From an uncultured Mollicutes bacterium (GTDB lineage: Bacteria; Bacillota_I; Bacilli_A; RFN20; CAG-826), in NCBI GenBank assembly GCA_900550795.1, contig URTN01000004.1:1-13171 (forward strand): a DNA stretch of 13,171 nt. Direction: 5' to 3'. Under the pieces are notes generated by a model that searched no databases, was not told the DNA's origin, and saw only the letters and a program-made list of their open reading frames with translations. The translations under genes and the position numbers were made by a program. Shown piece by piece: positions 7,741 to 13,171 of the stretch (positions are counted from its first letter, which is position 1; every line of letters begins with the position of its first letter).

Positions 7741-7748
7741 TAATGGAC

Positions 7749-7964
7749 ATGAAAAAAGGAATCCACCCGGAATACCACAAGTGCAAAGTAACCTGCACTA
7801 CCTGCGGTTCGACATTCGAAACTGGTTCTACTCTTGATGAAATCAAGGTTGATACCTGCTCAAATTGCCACCCATTTTATACCGGAAAACAACGTTTCGT
7901 TGCTAACGATGGTAGAATCGATCGTTTCAACAAGAAACTTGCCAAGTCTAGCAAAAACAAATAA
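7749..7964 (+). CDS. rpmE: Ribosomal protein L31, zinc-binding type
   Basis: The 71-residue sequence begins [11 protein letters not shown] and contains [16 protein letters not shown] and GRIDRFNKK, diagnostic of bL31. L31 sits on the large subunit and bridges to the small subunit head. Cys16, Cys19, Cys37 and Cys40 form the zinc site, so this is the zinc-dependent (C+) form; the first pair is spaced CxxC where many homologues have CxC. The ATG at 7749 is preferred: it is eight bases after AAAGGAG and gives the conserved N-terminus, while the in-frame ATG at 7743 is only two bases from it. The gene has its own promoter, leader and terminator, so it is expressed alone. The stretch is less AT-rich than its neighbours, as usual for ribosomal protein genes. 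Confidence 0.97.
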   Translation: MKKGIHPEYHKCKVTCTTCGSTFETGSTLDEIKVDTCSNCHPFYTGKQRFVANDGRIDRFNKKLAKSSKNK

Positions 7965-7983
7965 GCCAATTTTATTGTAAAAA

Positions 7984-7992
7984 TGGTAAAAT
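7984..7992 (+). promoter_or_regulatory. Extended -10 promoter for metG
   Basis: TGGTAAAAT is a good extended -10 element. The predicted start, about 7999, lies within the rpmE terminator stem, so metG transcripts would carry only its right arm and avoid the terminator. Confidence 0.4.
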
Positions 7993-7993
7993 A

Positions 7994-8022
7994 GCCGCGA
8001 GATAAACGCGGCTTTATTTTTC
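7994..8022 (+). terminator. Terminator of rpmE
   Basis: GCCGCG (7994-7999), a 7-base loop and CGCGGC (8007-8012) form a perfect GC stem, followed by TTTATTTTT. Confidence 0.9.
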
Positions 8023-8040
8023 CCTAGGGAGGAAACAATC

Positions 8041-8607
8041 ATGAACAAGAAAAAATTCTATATTACTACCCCTATTTATTATCCAAGCGGATCACCGCAT
8101 CTAGGACATACATACTGCACGACTTTATGTGATGTCATTGCTAGAGGAAAAAGACTAAGGGGATATGAAACATATTTTCTTACAGGCACTGATGAACATG
8201 GTGAAAAAATAGAAAAGAACGCCATAGCAAAAGGAGTCACGCCACAGCAATTTGTTGATGAAATTGTTGTTAGATTCAAAAACCTTTGGAAAGCAATGTG
8301 CATCTCTAATGATGATTTCATTAGAACTACAGATGCTAGACATGTCGAAACTGTCAAAAAGATTTTTTCTCGTTTACTAAAGCAAGATGATATCTACCTT
8401 TCTTCCTATACTGGTTGGTATTGCGTCCATGAAGAAACATATTGGACCGAAACCCAGGTTGGAGAAGAACATCTTTGTCCAGAATGCCATAGACCAGTAG
8501 AAAGAAAAGATGAACCAGCTTATTTCTATAGCACGTCGATTCATTGCTTAAGTTCTATGATGCAAATCCTAAATTCATCACCCCTGAATCCAGGAAGAAC
8601 GAAATGA
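8041..8607 (+). CDS. metG: Methionyl-tRNA synthetase, N-terminal part (frame broken)
   Basis: MetRS charges tRNA-Met with methionine using ATP. This frame gives the N-terminal catalytic half: ITTPIYYPSGSPHLGHTY with the HIGH-type signature HLGH at residues 20-23, GTDEHGEKI for methionine and ATP binding, and the connective-peptide zinc knuckle about 125-155. In the knuckle the first CxxC pair is degenerate (YCVHEE) while CPEC is kept. Homology runs through EPAYFYSTS (about residue 166), after which the frame continues into 20 unrelated residues and a TGA at 8605-8607. The rest of the enzyme continues in another frame from 8538. AGGGAGG precedes the ATG by 8 bases. Comparison with the usual YF.R.SKY.D.LLKF stretch suggests that about 10 bases are missing near 8537, either truly or as an assembly error. 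MetRS is essential, so an intact gene must exist if this copy is dead. Confidence 0.9.
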   Translation: MNKKKFYITTPIYYPSGSPHLGHTYCTTLCDVIARGKRLRGYETYFLTGTDEHGEKIEKNAIAKGVTPQQFVDEIVVRFKNLWKAMCISNDDFIRTTDARHVETVKKIFSRLLKQDDIYLSSYTGWYCVHEETYWTETQVGEEHLCPECHRPVERKDEPAYFYSTSIHCLSSMMQILNSSPLNPGRTK

Positions 8608-9641
8608 TTAATACCTTCATTAAGCCTGGTCTTCAAGATTTATGTGTATCTAGAACTTCTTTTACCTGGGGAGTACCAGTAGAAGAAGATAAAAAACATG
8701 TTGTTTATGTTTGGCTTGATGCCCTTGTAAATTACATCTCCGCGTTAGGATATCTTCAAGATGATAATTCTAAATTCAAGGAATTCTGGGAAGATGGTGA
8801 TTGTGAGATAGTACATGTAATCGGAGCTGATATAACTAGATTCCATGCAATTTATTGGCCAATGTTCCTTGAATCTCTTGGACTAAGAGAACCAAATAGA
8901 TTGTTCGTCCATGGTTTATTAATGATGAAAGATGGAAAGATGTCCAAATCTAGAGGAAATGCCATTTCAGTCTACCCACTTATTGATAGATATGGAGTTG
9001 ATGCCCTTAGATATTATCTAGTCGAAGAAATACCTTTTGGACAAGATGGCGTTTTCACTCCTGAACAATTTGTCATGAGAATCAACCAAGACTTAGCCAA
9101 TAACCTAGGCAATCTTTTAAATAGAACGGTCTCCATGATTGATAAATATTTTAATGGAATAATCCCTGCTTATGAAAAAGGAGTTGGACCATTTGATACT
9201 GATTTAGAACAAATGGAAGAAAACACCATCTCTAAATATGAATTACTTGTTGATGATCTAAAAGTTACCGAAGCTTATGCAGAGGTTATGAACCTAGTTA
9301 GCAGGGCTAATAAATATATCGAAGAAAATGCTCCTTGGGCTTTAGCAAAAGATGAAAGTAAGACTAGAGAACTATCTTCAGTAATGTCACATTTGGCACA
9401 TGTCTTATTTACTGCAGGCATGTTGTTAAAGCCAATCCTAGTTACTAAATCAGATAAGATTTTTGACCAGCTTGGACTAAAAGAAGAGGGACGTGTATAC
9501 GAAAACATACATAACGCACATCTTCTAGACAATATCAAAGTCAATAAAGGTGAGCAATTATTCCCTCGTCTAGATGCTAAAAAAGAAATAGAAGCCATTG
9601 TCGAGATGATGAATGGCCCAAAGGAAAAAGCCGCTATATAA
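8544..9641 (+). CDS. metG: Methionyl-tRNA synthetase, C-terminal part (frame broken)
   Basis: This frame continues MetRS without other damage: LLKFYDANP, PESRKNEMINTFIKPGL, VVYVWLDALVNYISALGY, the KMSKS loop at 8937-8951 (DGKMSKSRGN), then the helical anticodon-binding domain (NLGNLLNRT, NKYIEENAPWALAK). The sequence is well conserved, so the break is recent or artificial. It ends at KEKAAI without the Trbp111-like C-terminal tRNA-binding domain found in Bacillus MetRS; many bacterial MetRS lack it. If the break is real, translation could restart at ATG 8604, which overlaps the upstream stop (ATGA) and has AGGAAG eight bases before it, yielding a split enzyme. The 8544 start is a TTG and is nominal; homology begins at 8538. 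Confidence 0.9.
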   Translation: MLKFYDANPKFITPESRKNEMINTFIKPGLQDLCVSRTSFTWGVPVEEDKKHVVYVWLDALVNYISALGYLQDDNSKFKEFWEDGDCEIVHVIGADITRFHAIYWPMFLESLGLREPNRLFVHGLLMMKDGKMSKSRGNAISVYPLIDRYGVDALRYYLVEEIPFGQDGVFTPEQFVMRINQDLANNLGNLLNRTVSMIDKYFNGIIPAYEKGVGPFDTDLEQMEENTISKYELLVDDLKVTEAYAEVMNLVSRANKYIEENAPWALAKDESKTRELSSVMSHLAHVLFTAGMLLKPILVTKSDKIFDQLGLKEEGRVYENIHNAHLLDNIKVNKGEQLFPRLDAKKEIEAIVEMMNGPKEKAAI

Positions 9642-9642
9642 A

Positions 9643-10998
9643 ATGAATAAATCCATTCCCCAAATTCTAAAAGGAACTTGTGTCGATTTGTCTTTTGAAG
9701 GCAAAGGCGTTTTCAAATCCAACAAGGATGTCGTTTTTGTTGATGGGATGTTTCCTGGCGAAGAAGGGGAAATAGAAATAACTTGCAGACGTAATGGGGC
9801 TTTATTTGGAAAGATAAAGAAACTAACAAAGGTTTCTAAAGATAGAATCGAACCTAAATGCAAAGTTTGTTCTGCCTGCGGAGGGTGTTGTTTTCAGCAA
9901 CTTTCCTATAATGCCCAGTTAGAATATAAAACCAAGAAAGTTAAGGAGCAATTCACCAAGATTGCCAAAATGGATGTTAAGGTAAATCCTTGCATCGGGA
10001 TGGATGATCCTTATTTCTACAGGAACAAAATCCAAATGCCTTTTGGAAAAGATAATAAAGGCAACCCCTACTGCGGCTTTTATAAATCCAATACCCATGT
10101 AATCGTTCCTATTGATACTTGCTATATAGAAGATATACGCGCCAAACACATTTTGGAAGCGATTAAAAAGCTATTGAAGTCATTTAAAATCGAACCATAC
10201 ATTGAAGATGAAAGATGGGGAATATTAAGACACGTCCTCATTAAAACTTCATTTTATAAGAAACAAATAATGGTTGTTTTAGTCACTGCAGTCGATGTTT
10301 TTCCTAGCAGGAATAATTTTGTTAAGGCTTTGATAAAAGAATGTCCTGAAATTACTACAATCATCCAAAACATAAACACAAGGGATACAAATGTCATCCT
10401 AGGTGAAAAACAAAGAATCCTATATGGAAAAGGATATATAGAAGATACCTTATGTGGGGTTAATTTCCAAATATCCGCGAAATCTTTCTACCAAACTAAT
10501 CCTATAATGACTGAAAAGCTCTATAACTATGCGATTGATAAAGCTGAATTGACTAAAGATGATGTTGCTTTTGATGCTTATTCAGGAATCGGGACAATTG
10601 GATTAATTGCTAGTAAGAAAGCAAGGGAAATAATCTCAGTCGAATTAGTAAAAGAAGCCGTTATAGACGGGATAAAAAACGCGAAAAGAAATAACATCAC
10701 TAACTTTAAGATGTATAACGATGATGCTTCTTCTTTTATGGTTAGGATGGCAGCAAATAAACAAGGGGTTGATGTTTTATTCATGGATCCCCCAAGAAAA
10801 GGTTCTGATAAAAGATTCCTTGATGCCTTATTAAAATTAAAGCCAAAAAGAGTTGTCTATGTTTCTTGCGATCCTACTACTTTAGCTAGGGATGTAGCAT
10901 ATATATCTAAATCTTATGAAATTAAAGACATACAGCCGTTTGATATGTTCCCACATACTTTTCATGTTGAGACTGTAGCATGTCTACGACTAAAATAG
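9643..10998 (+). CDS. rlmD: 23S rRNA (uracil-C5)-methyltransferase, RlmD/RlmCD type
   Basis: A 451-residue RumA/TrmA-family enzyme that transfers a methyl group from SAM to C5 of a uracil in 23S rRNA. Residues 1-65 are a TRAM RNA-binding domain. Cys73, Cys79, Cys82 and Cys160 match the four ligands of the [4Fe-4S] cluster. Residues 280-287 (KSFYQTNP) and DAYSGIGTIG (311-320) bind SAM, MDPPRKG (381-387) is the family motif, Cys409 in VSCDPTTLARD is the nucleophile, and Glu443 in FHVETVACL is the likely base. Gram-positive members often modify two sites (RlmCD); the sequence alone does not decide. The ATG at 9643 is one base after the metG stop, with AAAGGA inside metG as ribosome binding site, so the two genes are coupled. 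An in-frame ATG at 9613 is also open but lies inside metG and adds ten non-conserved residues. Confidence 0.93.
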   Translation: MNKSIPQILKGTCVDLSFEGKGVFKSNKDVVFVDGMFPGEEGEIEITCRRNGALFGKIKKLTKVSKDRIEPKCKVCSACGGCCFQQLSYNAQLEYKTKKVKEQFTKIAKMDVKVNPCIGMDDPYFYRNKIQMPFGKDNKGNPYCGFYKSNTHVIVPIDTCYIEDIRAKHILEAIKKLLKSFKIEPYIEDERWGILRHVLIKTSFYKKQIMVVLVTAVDVFPSRNNFVKALIKECPEITTIIQNINTRDTNVILGEKQRILYGKGYIEDTLCGVNFQISAKSFYQTNPIMTEKLYNYAIDKAELTKDDVAFDAYSGIGTIGLIASKKAREIISVELVKEAVIDGIKNAKRNNITNFKMYNDDASSFMVRMAANKQGVDVLFMDPPRKGSDKRFLDALLKLKPKRVVYVSCDPTTLARDVAYISKSYEIKDIQPFDMFPHTFHVETVACLRLK

Positions 10999-11040
10999 CG
11001 ATAAACCTTATCATTTATTTAGAAAATAAATATCAAAAAG

Positions 11041-11075
11041 AATAGGTGATGGCAGTATGCTATTTTCTTTTTTCA
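11041..11075 (+). terminator. Weak candidate terminator after rlmD
   Basis: AATAG (11041-11045) can pair with CTATT (11060-11064) around an inner GCA-GTA-TGC hairpin, followed by TTCTTTTTTC. The stem is weak. A perfect but AU-only 8-bp hairpin just upstream (11013-11031) has no T-run. No stronger terminator is seen. Confidence 0.35.
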
Positions 11076-11142
11076 ATCAAACATGAGAAAGCAGACTAAA
11101 ACTTATTTTGAAATACTGCCTATAATAGTTGTTTACTGCCTA
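11051..11142. repeat. TACTGCCTA direct repeats with an inverted copy
   Basis: TACTGCCTA occurs at 11114-11122 and 11134-11142, 20 bases apart, on both sides of a TATAAT (11121-11126), and GGCAGTA, the inverse, is at 11051-11057. The spacing by about two helical turns around a -10 box suggests operator half-sites for the decayed gene downstream, but no -35 is visible. Confidence 0.35.
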
Positions 11143-11179
11143 AAATTTAATATTTTTAAGCAGAAAAGAGAAAACATTA

Positions 11180-11287
11180 ATGAGAAAATTCGATTGTTCA
11201 TTTTTAGAAAACCAAGTACCTGCTAGATCGCTAAATTTGACCGCTATTATTTATGATATCAAAGGCAAAAAAAGCGTCTATATTTAA
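11180..11287 (+). pseudogene. Remnant of a Fic-family protein N-terminus
   Basis: ATG at 11180 opens 35 codons ending in TAA. MRKFDCSFLENQVPA and NLTAIIYDIKGKKSVYI resemble the start of Fic-domain AMP-transferase-like proteins, which commonly begin M(R/K).FDYS and reach an I.(E/D).KGK(Q/K)..(Y/F)(L/I) element about 30 residues in. The catalytic HPFxxGNG region is absent. After the stop, another frame at about 11308-11370 reads ILLDIVTSARDYW, faintly like the ILD.LVEIA segment that follows in such proteins, so the gene appears eroded by stops and frameshifts. The identification rests on memory of the family and a short stretch. Codon use is host-like. Confidence 0.45.
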
Positions 11288-11387
11288 AAGATAATAAGAA
11301 ATAGCATATTGTTAGATATTGTTACATCAGCCAGAGATTATTGGATAACATTTGTTGCAACGATTCTGTCAAATAACACAAGTAACA

Positions 11388-11393
11388 TATAAT
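11388..11393 (+). promoter_or_regulatory. Candidate -10 box for the XRE gene
   Basis: A perfect TATAAT with only a poor -35 (TCTGTC, 17 bases upstream). It would give a leader of about 130 bases holding two inverted repeats: CGCTC with GAGCG (near 11449-11470) and AACTTTG with CAAAGTT (near 11482-11510), the second just before the ribosome binding site. Confidence 0.4.
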
Positions 11394-11527
11394 CAAATTT
11401 CCTAAAATTTCTATTAATTCAATAAATTAAACCCATATAATTAACCACGCTCATAAAGGCTACCGAGCGAGTCATATTATGAAACTTTGATTCATTAACA
11501 AAGCAAAGTTAAACAGGAGGGTAGACT

Positions 11528-11791
11528 ATGAGCACACTTATTGAGTCGCGTTTGGTTGGACAATCAATCAAACACCTAAGGCTAAGTAGGAACTGGACTC
11601 AGGACCGCTTAGCAGCCACCGTTGGGTATAGCGTAAGAAACTTACGCCGTATCGAAAACGATGGCACCACAAGTATTGACGTCGTCAATACATTCGCGGA
11701 TATCTTTGAGGTATCTGCACTAGACATCCTCAGTGGGGATGTTTTTTATTTCCAAGCAAAAATGGGCTTGGCTCACTTACGTGCTTTTTGA
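11528..11791 (+). CDS. Small XRE-family (Cro/CI-like) DNA-binding protein
   Basis: An 87-residue protein that is almost only a helix-turn-helix domain: IKHLRLSRNWTQDRLAATVGYSVRNLRRIEN (about 15-45), then a helix pair ending FEVSALDIL near residue 68. Such proteins bind operators as repressors in prophages, mobile elements and toxin-antitoxin loci. AGGAGGG lies seven bases before the ATG. The final 18 residues are not conserved-looking, and an intrinsic terminator (11724-11751) sits inside the frame, so the full-length message may often be cut. Arg is encoded mostly by CGC/CGT and the gene is less AT-rich than host genes, pointing to transfer. The coding sequence also contains perfect stems (11631-11647, 11651-11662, 11673-11691), unusual for an ordinary short gene. 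It is convergent with the structured RNA region. Confidence 0.75.
   Translation: MSTLIESRLVGQSIKHLRLSRNWTQDRLAATVGYSVRNLRRIENDGTTSIDVVNTFADIFEVSALDILSGDVFYFQAKMGLAHLRAF
11724..11751 (+). terminator. Intrinsic terminator inside the XRE reading frame
   Basis: ACATCC (11724-11729) pairs perfectly with GGATGT (11737-11742) around a 7-base loop, and TTTTTTATTT follows. It lies about 40 bases before the TGA, just after the codons for the conserved domain, so transcripts ending here would lack a stop codon. Confidence 0.6.
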
Positions 11792-11800
11792 GCTTTGCCC
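11758..11800 (-). terminator. Minus-strand terminator, convergent with the XRE gene
   Basis: On the minus strand GGGC-AAA-GCTC (11800 to 11790) pairs with GAGC-CAA-GCCC (11774 to 11764): two 4-bp stems across a symmetric 3/3 internal loop. ATTTTT follows (11763 to 11758). On the plus strand no T-run follows. It would end transcripts coming from the structured region. Confidence 0.5.
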
Positions 11801-11940
11801 ATTAATCCAATAACGAATAAAAATTCCCGCACCTGGCTTATTAATTACTATTCACCTTCAGCGGCTTCGAGATTCAAAGCGGTATTACTTATTTCCGCTA
11901 AGCCATTTAGTGGCGTATGCTGCTTTTAATTTAGCAAATT

Positions 11941-11963
11941 TCACTACACGGGTCGCTTATTTT
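11941..11963 (-). repeat. Second copy of the 23-base sequence seen next to pmbA
   Basis: These 23 bases equal 4196-4218 except for one C/T change; on the minus strand both contain AAAATAAGCGACCC and TGTAGTGA. Here the sequence sits in a possible stem (GCAAA at 11934 with TTTGC at 11961) inside the structured region, with no opposing arm like that at 4105-4115. Confidence 0.7.
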
Positions 11964-12490
11964 GCAAAAAAGCATTGGCAGCCTTCGCCATACGATACTT
12001 ACTCTAATCTGTTATTCACACACTAGCACACCAAGCTGAGTAAGAGGGAGCTACCCTAATACTTCTGGTATGGGTTATTGCTAACCGTAACCTAGGAGGG
12101 AATCTAAATTGTCCCTCAACTTTCAGGGAGCTTCAGCAGGAAATTATGCCAAATTTGACTTTGTTTCCGGCGTTCCCCTACCAGTACCCACTAAATCAGT
12201 TATAGGTAGTTGCCTACCATCAAGCCGAGCACTTCCTTTAGGAACGCAGATGCTAGTTTCCTAGGCTAACATCATCACGCGGGATGCATTTCTGCAGAGC
12301 CTCTTGTCATGCCTGTCTTAGTGGTTGTTTACATCGAAGAGCGTATCGCGCCGCCAACCAAAGCGGTTTTTTAGTCCCGAATACCATTGCTGGTCTTCTA
12401 CTAGGAATGCAGTATCCAACATCCTCTTCGTTACTTGGTTGGGCCCCAGCCATCAGCAAGATGACATTCACCGGGTTCCAATGCGCTTAT

Positions 12491-12496
12491 AGTATA
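12491..12496 (-). promoter_or_regulatory. Candidate -10 box of the structured RNA
   Basis: TATACT on the minus strand, with a predicted start near 12484-12486, exactly where the proposed 5' closing strand GCGC begins. The -35 position (CACGCA) is poor, so an activator or another promoter may be needed. Confidence 0.35.
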
Positions 12497-12607
12497 GAGT
12501 GCTACTAATAACTTGCGTGAGGATACCATTTGTCCGCATGATAACTAATGCATATATTTATTGCTTATTGCACTCTCATCATTGCAAAACTGTCGTTAGT
12601 TTGTTTT

Positions 12608-12665
12608 CAAAACATCGAATCAAGTTCTTTCAAAACACCGAATCAAACTCTTTCAGAACAACGAA
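12608..12665. repeat. 23-base tandem direct repeat, about 2.5 copies
   Basis: Units at 12608-12630 and 12631-12653 share CAAAACA(T/C)CGAATCAA and CTCTTT/TTCTTT, differing at three positions. A third partial unit (CAGAACAACGAA) starts at 12654. There are no spacers, so it is not CRISPR. The array lies upstream of the minus-strand RNA start, and the period is about two helical turns, as for repeated protein-binding sites. The rest of 12500-12725 shows no gene. Confidence 0.7.
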
Positions 12666-12725
12666 AATATATTGCTATTCTGCGAACTATTTTATAAAAA
12701 CACATATCCAGGAACGGCTACGTAA

Positions 12726-13016
12726 ATGAAAGTTCGTGGTTTTGTTGCCACCGGGGTATCAAAGCTAAGCAAATTGGAATCGCTGGAGACATATGGCAAA
12801 CATATTGCAAAAGGTTACACATTACCCACTACACGAAATCCGGGTCCTAATCCATCACTTGTCATATCAATAAATCATAAACACAAGCACGGGCTATGGC
12901 AGGAGTATATTCTTCACTGTTATTTTGGCAAAATAACGCTAAATTGTCTTTTATATTCGACAAAAATCTCAGTAATGTGGAAATTATCGAATTTAGATAT
13001 TAATCAGTATTTATAG
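12726..13016 (+). other. Open frame of doubtful coding status
   Basis: A 96-codon frame opens with MKVRGFVATGVSKLSKLES and reaches NPGPNPSLVISIN before turning into an unconvincing composition after about residue 62. No ribosome binding site is near the ATG and I recognise no family. A second frame over 12899-13000 (SLLFWQNNAKLSFIFDKN) is equally plausible, which suggests a decayed gene or chance. Confidence 0.2.
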
Positions 13017-13047
13017 TTGATAAAATCAACAAAAACATCTGTACTGA

Positions 13048-13164
13048 GGAAATATTGAAGAATTTAAATGTCAAAACGGGAATTGGATATATACGGATGT
13101 TGACATAGAATGTGATTTTGTTGCCGGCAAAGGAGACAAAACATATTACGTTCAAATTGCTTAG
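13048..13164 (+). pseudogene. Remnant of a DUF4143-type ATPase C-terminus
   Basis: The frame open from 13048 reads YTDVDIECDFVAGKGDKTYY then VQIA and ends in TAG (13162-13164). This resembles the endonuclease-like C-terminal part of AAA ATPases with DUF4143, where (E/K)(I/V)DFVA..G..K.YYQVA is typical; there the protein continues for some tens of residues more, which are missing here. No Walker motifs are found upstream, and the preceding frame is closed by a TGA at 13045-13047, so both ends are lost. Another frame just upstream (TEEILKNLN) may hold the preceding helix after a frameshift. The call rests on about 25 residues. Confidence 0.45.
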
Positions 13165-13171
13165 ACAATAG

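Larger units (their letters stand above)
11758..12486 (-). ncRNA. Candidate large structured RNA of unidentified class
   Basis: No convincing protein is encoded on either strand, yet the stretch is clearly richer in G and C than the host genes and holds many short perfect hairpins: CTTACTC/GAGTAAG (11998-12044), 12073-12086, GAGGGA/TCCCTC (12096-12117), 12205-12218, 12233-12244, 12253-12264 closed further by GATG/CATC, and 12285-12296. Read on the minus strand the loops at 12073, 12205, 12253 and 12285 are GCAA, GCAA, GAAA and GAAA, all GNRA tetraloops; on the plus strand they are unremarkable TTGC and TTTC. A minus-strand -10 and a terminator bracket it. The 5' GCGC-A-TTGG can pair loosely with CCAGGTGC near 11830. 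Against this, two hairpins (11895-11913 and 12439-12453) pair better on the plus strand. It is not tmRNA, RNase P RNA or rRNA as far as I can see; large ornate RNAs such as ROOL, GOLLD or OLE are the classes to test. Confidence 0.5.

Noticed and set aside
7698..7748. Longer rpmE starts at 7698 or 7743
   Set aside because: The extension would translate the leader hairpin, and 7743 is only two bases from the ribosome binding site. The conserved L31 N-terminus begins at 7749.
8521..8560. Programmed ribosomal frameshift in metG
   Set aside because: There is no slippery heptamer at the junction, and about three conserved residues are missing, so a simple slip would not restore the normal protein.
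11800..12490. tmRNA, RNase P RNA or rRNA fragment
   Set aside because: I could not find their signature sequences, such as the tmRNA GGUUCGA arm or RNase P core motifs, on either strand.
12608..12665. CRISPR-like repeat
   Set aside because: The units are directly adjacent with no spacers, and no cas genes are nearby.
12284..12729. Open frames of 74-76 codons on the plus strand
   Set aside because: They have no ribosome binding site, no recognisable domain and biased Cys/Ser/Leu composition, and they lie over the hairpin-rich and repeat regions. They look like chance openings.

Overview
The window comes from a low-GC, Firmicutes-type bacterium, most like the reduced Bacilli/Erysipelotrichia/RF39-like gut lineages. 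The host genes are AT-rich, use AGA for Arg and have strong AGGAGG-type ribosome binding sites. UGA is a stop (tldD and the gene at 7074 end in TGA) and Trp is TGG, so the genetic code is the standard bacterial one. The exact taxon cannot be fixed from the sequence.

Bases 1-7007 are all on the minus strand. They hold, from left to right, a four-helix-type membrane protein cut by the window edge; a 595-residue PIN-domain protein with long Lys-rich linkers and a duplicated helical module; a four-helix membrane protein carrying four DUF1508 (YegP-like) repeats; and the coupled metalloprotease pair pmbA/tldE and tldD. Intrinsic terminators at 2426-2459 and 4222-4266 separate these units. A short inverted-repeat element lies at about 4098-4218.

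Bases 7074-10998 are on the plus strand. They hold an unrecognised 183-residue protein, rpmE (ribosomal protein L31, with its own promoter and a small leader hairpin), metG (methionyl-tRNA synthetase, broken into two frames), and an rlmD/rlmCD-type rRNA m5U methyltransferase that starts one base after metG. Apart from the metG break this is ordinary translation housekeeping.

Bases 10999-13171 look different. They hold decayed coding fragments (a probable Fic N-terminus and a probable DUF4143 ATPase C-terminus), a small XRE repressor-like gene with host-atypical codons and several perfect hairpins, and a gene-free, visibly GC-richer stretch (about 11800-12490) packed with short perfect hairpins. 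Read on the minus strand, four of these have GNRA loops (GCAA twice, GAAA twice). A minus-strand -10 box (12491-12496) and a minus-strand terminator (11758-11800) bracket the stretch. The best reading is an unidentified large structured RNA of about 0.7 kb, convergent with the XRE gene, inside an old horizontally acquired island. A 23-base sequence inside it recurs with one mismatch next to pmbA, 7.7 kb away. The structured RNA and the metG break are the two items most worth following up.
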